Below are positions 5,504 through 9,600 of a DNA stretch of 9,600 nt, in pieces. The translations under genes were made by a program, and so were the position numbers. This DNA comes from Dehalococcoidia bacterium UBA6627 (GTDB lineage Bacteria; Chloroflexota; Dehalococcoidia; UBA2979). Positions within the stretch are counted from its first letter, which is position 1. Each line of letters begins with the position of its first letter. The notes beneath the pieces are model-generated. The model searched no databases, had not been told where the DNA came from, and was given only the letters and a program-made list of their open reading frames with translations. The stretch lies in the NCBI GenBank assembly GCA_002455955.1, contig DKLZ01000074.1, forward strand, positions 11,354 to 20,953, read 5' to 3'.

Positions 5504-6796
5504 ATGATCGACGCTGTCGAATTTGAAATAGTTGGTGGAAATGGCGGCAACGGTGTCGTCTCTTTCCGACGTGAAAAGTTTGTGCCTCAAGGTGGTCCCG
5601 ACGGTGGCGATGGGGGTCGTGGCGGCGATGTGATCATTTTCGCAGATCCGCGAATGTCAACGTTGCAACGCTACCGTGATCAAAAATTACGCCATGCAGA
5701 TAACGGGAGGCCTGGGGGGCCGAATCAGAGACACGGAGCAGCGGGGGCGAGCTTAGAACTACCTGTGCCTCGTGGCAGTGTGGTGTGGAACATTGCGTCA
5801 GAGGGTTTTAATACGACGAGTTCTCCGACCGAACTAGCCGATCTCAATGAGATTGGGGCGCAGGTCCTAGTTGCGCGCGGAGGAAGGGGCGGGCGCGGCA
5901 ACAAACGTTTCGCTACTTCGACGCGACAAGCCCCCACATTCGCACAACGGGGTCAGCAGGGAAAACGACGTAGAGTAAGAATTGAACTTAAGTTAATTGC
6001 TGACGTGGGATTGATCGGACTTCCCAACGCAGGGAAATCCACGTTGTTATCTAATTGGTCGAGAGCACGGCCGAAAATTGCGGCGTACCCATTCACCACC
6101 CTAGAGCCGGAGCTAGGAGTTGTAGATGTCGGATACGATTCGTTCATAGCGGCGGACATGCCGGGGTTGATAAAGGGGGCTAGCGAAGGAATTGGACTAG
6201 GGCACGAATTCTTGCGGCATATTGAACGAACGAAGGCGCTTATCCATGTGCTTGATATGTCAGAAGACGACCCCATAAGTAATTTACAGATGGTGAACCG
6301 CGAACTTGCAGAATTCAGTAAAAAATTAGCTGATAAGCCACAGCTTCTAGCACTGAACAAACTGGACCAGCCGGACGCTAAGGCAAGACAGGAATTACTA
6401 GTTGATGAGATCGAAAAGCTTGGGTGGGAAACTTTTGAAATAGCTGCCGCGACAGGACGGGGTACACGACAGTTGGCGCAGCGAGCACACCAACTACTGT
6501 CGGAGCTAGATAGATCTGTCAGGGAACGAAAATTAGAGAACCCCGCGATACTTCATCCGGAACCGCGAAGAGCGCGGTTCGAGGTTACGAGTGATGAGGA
6601 CGGAAGAATGATTGTGACGGGATCTACCCCCGAATGGTTAGCAGAGACACTCGACCTAACGGAGAGTGAACCACGAGCGGAATTTTTTGATCGACTTAAG
6701 CGCCTAGGGGTCTCGCGCGCGTTGAACAGGCTCGGGATTGATAAAGGAGATCCTGTCCGGATAGGCGACGTGACTATTCGTTGGGAAAACATGTGA
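5504..6796 (+). CDS. obg: Obg-family GTPase (ObgE/CgtA)
   Basis: Obg is an essential GTPase that binds the large ribosomal subunit and links ribosome assembly with nucleotide and stringent signalling. All three domains are present in 430 residues. The glycine-rich Obg fold spans 1-160 (VGGNGGNGVVSFRREKFVPQGGPDGGDGG at 10-38 in outline, KRFATSTRQAP at 134-144). The G domain has G1 GLPNAGKST (172-180), G2 TT (198-199), G3 DMPGLIKGA (218-226) and G4 NKLD (285-288). The C-terminal OCT domain (about 357-428) is the form also found in several bacterial phyla and ends in DPVRIGDVTIRWE. The ATG at 5504 has AGGA 6 bases upstream. The stop overlaps the nadD start (GTGA), so the two are translated as a coupled pair. 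It is the first gene right of the candidate origin and runs in the direction of the presumed leading strand. Confidence 0.97.
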   Translation: MIDAVEFEIVGGNGGNGVVSFRREKFVPQGGPDGGDGGRGGDVIIFADPRMSTLQRYRDQKLRHADNGRPGGPNQRHGAAGASLELPVPRGSVVWNIASEGFNTTSSPTELADLNEIGAQVLVARGGRGGRGNKRFATSTRQAPTFAQRGQQGKRRRVRIELKLIADVGLIGLPNAGKSTLLSNWSRARPKIAAYPFTTLEPELGVVDVGYDSFIAADMPGLIKGASEGIGLGHEFLRHIERTKALIHVLDMSEDDPISNLQMVNRELAEFSKKLADKPQLLALNKLDQPDAKARQELLVDEIEKLGWETFEIAAATGRGTRQLAQRAHQLLSELDRSVRERKLENPAILHPEPRRARFEVTSDEDGRMIVTGSTPEWLAETLDLTESEPRAEFFDRLKRLGVSRALNRLGIDKGDPVRIGDVTIRWENM

Positions 6797-7392
6797 CCAC
6801 AGGAAGGATAGGATTAATCGGTGGGACGTTTGATCCCCCTCATCTTGCTCATTTGGTACTTGCCTCGATCGCTCGGTACGAGCTTAAGCTTGATGAAGTG
6901 CTATTCGTTCCAGCAGGAGATCCCTATCGGAAAGCCAGCCGTCCAGTTTCCCCATCCGCAAGCCGGCTTCGAATGGTTGAGGAGGCGATTGACGGCCTAC
7001 CGTGGGCTTCAGTGAGCTCGATCGAGATCGACAGAGGAGGGCCAACGTTCACGGTGCAAACACTCGAAAACCTTCAATCTCGTGGGAGGGACTGGTGGTT
7101 TCTTCTGGGAGCTGATGCGTTAGCAGATCTTCCGCACTGGAAAGATCCCGCGAAAATTATGGAACTCGCCAGATTCGGTCTTGCCCAACGGTCTAACGCA
7201 GCTGCGATTCCGGAAGCTGTGGTGGAGGCGCTTCCCGGCATCCGAGAACGAATTGATTTGATTGAAATGCCGCAATTAGGGGTGTCCTCCACGAAGCTGA
7301 GACAGCTTGTGCGTGATGGCCGACCGACAGACTTTTTACTACCAAAGAGAGTGCGAGTTGTGATTGACGAGCTAGGACTTTACGCGAGCTAG
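6793..7392 (+). CDS. nadD: Nicotinate-nucleotide adenylyltransferase (NadD)
   Basis: Transfers AMP from ATP to nicotinate mononucleotide, giving deamido-NAD in NAD biosynthesis. The 199 residues match the family length. The nucleotidyltransferase motif GGTFDPPHLAHL (10-21) contains the HxxH-type pair His17/His20 that binds ATP phosphate. LGADALADLPHWKDP (about 106-120) is the nicotinate-side signature, and VSSTKLRQLVRDGR (about 164-177) is the C-terminal ISSTxxR motif, followed by the usual ending LLPKRVRVVIDELGLY. The GTG at 6793 is preferred over the TTG at 6781: it gives the standard GTGA overlap with the obg stop, has GGGA 6 bases upstream, and removes four extra residues. The gene ends head-to-head with the methyltransferase on the other strand with no gap, leaving no room for a terminator between them. 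Confidence 0.96.
   Translation: MTTGRIGLIGGTFDPPHLAHLVLASIARYELKLDEVLFVPAGDPYRKASRPVSPSASRLRMVEEAIDGLPWASVSSIEIDRGGPTFTVQTLENLQSRGRDWWFLLGADALADLPHWKDPAKIMELARFGLAQRSNAAAIPEAVVEALPGIRERIDLIEMPQLGVSSTKLRQLVRDGRPTDFLLPKRVRVVIDELGLYAS
7389..7392. other. CTAG tetranucleotide carrying stop codons of both convergent genes
   Basis: The plus-strand nadD stop TAG (7390-7392) and the minus-strand methyltransferase stop TAG (complement of 7389-7391) lie in the same palindromic CTAG. The two genes therefore overlap by four bases, and each transcript must end inside the other gene. Confidence 0.9.
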
Positions 7393-8111
7393 GGTGAAGA
7401 CTGAACGAAATTTTCCGGTGGTATTCCGATAAGGATGGACGCTCTTGGAATAGGAGGGATAAGAAACGCACCCAAAGCCGCATCCCGCGTAAATAGGAAT
7501 CCGCACTCGCTAGCAAGAGAGATCAATGTCTCAGTGGAGCGCAGTTGTAGGCGCTCCACTGAAGATCCCAGCACGGTCGCGTTCCACTGGTCCAGTCGGT
7601 TATTGCCAGTCGGCCCGAAATCCCAAACCATAGCGAGGCCACCCGGCGCTAAGACCCGGTTTAGCTCACGGAAGAGAGAGTAGACCTCGTCATCCTGGAG
7701 GTGCTTAGTTACGTAACCACAGGTAACGAATGTAAACGAGCGGTCTTCGAAAGGAAGGATAGATGCCGTCGCCCGGATGAATTCTTGGTGGCGATTGTCC
7801 TGCACTCCCAAGCGCAACATTTCCGGTGATAAATCGATACCAATCGGAGGGGCTCTGAATTGAACTTGTTCATCGAATACAGACATTAATGTACCGCGCC
7901 CGCAACCAATGTCGAGGAGCTTAGTCTCAGCGGTGAGTTTCAAACTGGCGGGTAGTTGATAGAGAGGGTGATTAGCTAGCAGATGCCCTTGTGGCCCCAT
8001 GAGCCAACGAAAGATTGTTGCACGCAGGGAATTGCTGAGGAGCCAGCGTTCTCGGCGATGTGCGACGGCGCTAGGGGTGATAGTCATTGTAGTTCGATGG
8101 TGCGGGGACAT
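7389..8111 (-). CDS. Class I SAM-dependent methyltransferase
   Basis: A 240-residue methyltransferase with the Rossmann fold of the Methyltransf_11/25 group (UbiE-like). Motif I is LLDIGCGRGT (65-74), binding S-adenosylmethionine. GIDLSPEML (91-99) carries the ribose-binding acid region, ATASILPFEDRSFTFVTC (104-121) covers motifs II-III in outline, and RELNRVLAPGGLAMVWDF (138-155) is the post-motif typical of small-molecule methyltransferases. The N-terminal FRWLMGPQGHLLANHPLY (34-51) precedes the core and may form part of the substrate lid. The substrate is not identifiable. The ATG at 8111 is followed by another at 8087; neither has a clear Shine-Dalgarno. The gene lies 81 bases downstream of gyrB on the same strand and overlaps the nadD end. 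A strong 12-bp hairpin lies in its last third. Confidence 0.9.
   Translation of the reverse strand: MSPHHRTTMTITPSAVAHRRERWLLSNSLRATIFRWLMGPQGHLLANHPLYQLPASLKLTAETKLLDIGCGRGTLMSVFDEQVQFRAPPIGIDLSPEMLRLGVQDNRHQEFIRATASILPFEDRSFTFVTCGYVTKHLQDDEVYSLFRELNRVLAPGGLAMVWDFGPTGNNRLDQWNATVLGSSVERLQLRSTETLISLASECGFLFTRDAALGAFLIPPIPRASILIGIPPENFVQSSP
7531..7562. repeat. Perfect inverted repeat, 12-bp arms, 8-base loop
   Basis: TCAGTGGAGCGC (7531-7542), spacer AGTTGTAG, then the exact reverse complement (7551-7562). It lies inside the methyltransferase gene, 138 bases past the nadD stop. Read from the plus strand it could act as a barrier to the obg-nadD transcript, but no T-run follows on either strand. 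Confidence 0.9.
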
Positions 8112-8192
8112 CTCGCAGTACTCAAGTTTAGGCAGAGGTTTGCGGAAAGAGCAGCAGTGATTTGCGGCCGGCTATGACCGCCCTAGATCAAT
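8112..8192. other. Gap between gyrB and methyltransferase
   Basis: These 81 bases hold no gene. On the minus strand a GC-rich patch after the gyrB stop (around 8167-8182) could form only a short imperfect stem and lacks a T-run, so read-through from gyrB into the methyltransferase is plausible. Confidence 0.45.
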
Positions 8193-9600
8193 TTATGCGT
8201 CGATAGTGGCTTGCAGGGCATTTGTCATAATAAATGCACGACGTGGAGCGACTTCATCACCCATAAGACGTGTGAACAAGTCATCTGCGACAGCACCGTC
8301 GTGCACGGTGACTTGAAGTAGAGATCGGTACTCGGGGTTCATTGTCGTATCCCATAGTTGTTCAGGATTCATTTCGCCGAGGCCCTTATATCGTTGAAAG
8401 TTGAATTTCTCACCACTGTGCTCATTGATGAACTCGTCGTATGAGGATTCTGTGAATAACCATGTCACATTGCGACTACGTGTGGCGCTGTAAAGCGGCG
8501 GCTGTGCGATGAAGAGGTGTCCACCTTCGATCAGTTCGGGCATGAAACGATAGAAGAAAGTCAGAAGTAGAGTTCTGATATGGGCGCCATCTACATCAGC
8601 GTCGGTCATAATGACGACCTTGTGATAGCGAAGTTTACTGGAGTCATAATCGTCGCCGAAACCGGTACCAAGGGCGGTGATAATCGTACGGATTTCTTCG
8701 TGAGCCAACATCTTATCGAGACGCGCTTTTTCGACATTGATGATTTTGCCACGTAAAGGGAGGATGGCTTGAGTTCGTCGATCTCGCCCGCCCTTGGCTG
8801 ACCCGCCGGCAGAATCGCCCTCGACCAAGTAAATCTCTGATAGTTCTGGATCTCGCTCTGAGCAATCAGCGAGTTTTCCAGGGAGAGTGCTACCCTCCAG
8901 CACTCCCTTTCGTTGGACTAGGTCGCGAGCTTTGCGCGCGGCCTCACGTGCACGTGAGGCCGTTAGTGCTTTGTCGAGGATGCGACGTGCAATTTGTGGG
9001 TTCTCTTCAAGTGCCTGGCTAAGCTTCGATGCGAAAATTGACTGAACGACACCTTTCACTTCTGGATTACCTAGGCGAGTTTTGGTTTGACCTTCAAATT
9101 GAGGTTCGCCGATTTTTACGCTGATTACGGCTGAGAGCCCCTCTCGGACATCATCGCCTGAAAGGTTAGAGTCGTTTTCTTTGAGGATCTTAGCTTTCCG
9201 GGCATGGTCGTTGAGCACACTGGTAAGGCCGCTACGAAATCCTGTTAGGTGCGAACCTCCGTCGATGGTTTTAATGCAATTTGCAAATGAGTTGACTTGC
9301 TCGCCATAGGTATTGTTGTACTGGAGTGCAATTTCGACCAGAACGCCCTCGCGCTCCTCGAGAACGTATATAGGTTCTGGATGTAAGGGGCCTTTGTCAC
9401 GGTTGATATGACGAACATAAGCTTCAACACCTGAATCGAAAAAATAGGTCATGTCTCGTGGAAGAGGTTCGGCGCGGCGATCGAGAAAACGAATACGGAC
9501 ACCCTTGGTGAGGTACGCCATTTCACGAAAACGATTGGCGAGGGTTTCGAAGTCGTAATCGAGGGTTTCGAAAGTGTCAGCGCTTGGCAGGAATCTAATT
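8193..9600 (-). CDS. gyrB: DNA gyrase subunit B (GyrB), partial at 5' end
   Basis: GyrB supplies the ATPase and the TOPRIM DNA-cleavage module of the A2B2 gyrase, which introduces negative supercoils. About 469 C-terminal residues are visible; the frame is open to the right edge, so the GHKL ATP-binding domain lies outside. Seen in order from 9600: IRFLPSADTFET..DFETLANRFREMAYL (end of the ATPase domain), SFANCIKTIDGGSH and FEGQTKTRLGN (transducer domain with the ATP-sensing Lys), then the TOPRIM motifs YLVEGDSAGGSAKGGRDRRTQ (8802-8822 covers EGDSAGG) and MTDADVDGAHIRTLL (about 8577-8609), and the tail QRYKGLGEMNPEQLWDTTMNP. The QRYKGLGEMN.EQLW form and lack of the large enterobacterial insertion favour the compact GyrB type over ParE. 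Stop is TAA (8195-8193). The methyltransferase follows 81 bases later. Confidence 0.96.
   Translation of the reverse strand, partial: IRFLPSADTFETLDYDFETLANRFREMAYLTKGVRIRFLDRRAEPLPRDMTYFFDSGVEAYVRHINRDKGPLHPEPIYVLEEREGVLVEIALQYNNTYGEQVNSFANCIKTIDGGSHLTGFRSGLTSVLNDHARKAKILKENDSNLSGDDVREGLSAVISVKIGEPQFEGQTKTRLGNPEVKGVVQSIFASKLSQALEENPQIARRILDKALTASRAREAARKARDLVQRKGVLEGSTLPGKLADCSERDPELSEIYLVEGDSAGGSAKGGRDRRTQAILPLRGKIINVEKARLDKMLAHEEIRTIITALGTGFGDDYDSSKLRYHKVVIMTDADVDGAHIRTLLLTFFYRFMPELIEGGHLFIAQPPLYSATRSRNVTWLFTESSYDEFINEHSGEKFNFQRYKGLGEMNPEQLWDTTMNPEYRSLLQVTVHDGAVADDLFTRLMGDEVAPRRAFIMTNALQATIDA
8881..8908. repeat. Imperfect hairpin inside gyrB
   Basis: GAGTGCT (8885-8891 region) pairs with AGCACTC (8899-8905), extended by two G-C pairs after a one-base bulge. 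It lies in coding sequence for the segment KGVLEGSTLPG. It is weaker than the perfect repeats nearby and may be chance. Confidence 0.45.
8939..8962. repeat. 24-bp perfect palindrome inside gyrB
   Basis: CGGCCTCACGTG (8939-8950) is followed directly by its exact reverse complement (8951-8962), with no spacer. It contains two CACGTG hexamers. It codes for the basic helix segment ASRAREAA of GyrB, just N-terminal to the TOPRIM domain. Confidence 0.92.

Noticed and set aside
8161..8192. Intrinsic terminator after gyrB
   Set aside because: The GC-rich patch forms only a short imperfect stem on the minus strand and no T-run follows it.
9539..9572. 13-bp direct repeat CGAGGGTTTCGAA in two copies 21 bases apart
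   Set aside because: It encodes the repeated residues FETL in a conserved GyrB segment (FET..DFETL), so protein constraint explains it.

Overview
The window looks like ordinary bacterial chromosome of roughly 50% GC. Genes are tightly packed, and GTG and TTG starts are used alongside ATG. The mix of genes suggests Chloroflexota, perhaps a Dehalococcoidia or SAR202-like lineage: an obg-nadD pair near gyrB, a FolC with the 'GSK.KGS' style of P-loop, a protein of a mainly archaeal type of unknown-function family, and an archaeal-type (class V) fructose-bisphosphatase fold. This assignment comes from remembered family features and is only moderately secure.

Left part (1-5146): a partial folC runs leftwards out of the window. 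Diverging from it after a very short gap is a run of plus-strand genes: a DUF1122-like protein, a class I fructose-1,6-bisphosphatase (fbp), a class V FBP aldolase/phosphatase homologue that begins almost exactly where fbp stops, and an alpha/beta hydrolase. The class V homologue keeps the family's structural signatures, but every metal-binding and Schiff-base position I can align is substituted or lies in a shortened loop. It therefore reads as a pseudoenzyme paired with a canonical FBPase, and it is the most unusual gene here.

Middle (5147-5503): a 357-base gap holds no convincing gene. It has a perfect DnaA-box consensus (TTATTCACA), weaker box-like 9-mers, a C-rich stretch, and five tandem CTA triplets whose lower strand reads (TAG)5, the form of a DnaA-trio. 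Strand composition changes from C-rich to G-rich on the plus strand here, independent of gene direction. Together these make it a candidate replication origin, or part of one.

Right part (5504-9600): obg and nadD overlap by GTGA and run rightwards. They converge with a leftward pair, a SAM-dependent methyltransferase and gyrB (its 5' part lies outside the window). nadD and the methyltransferase share a CTAG in which both stop codons lie. Three perfect inverted repeats with 12-bp arms lie inside coding sequence (DUF1122-like gene, methyltransferase, gyrB), more than chance predicts. No RNA genes, insertion sequences, CRISPR arrays or clear intrinsic terminators were seen.
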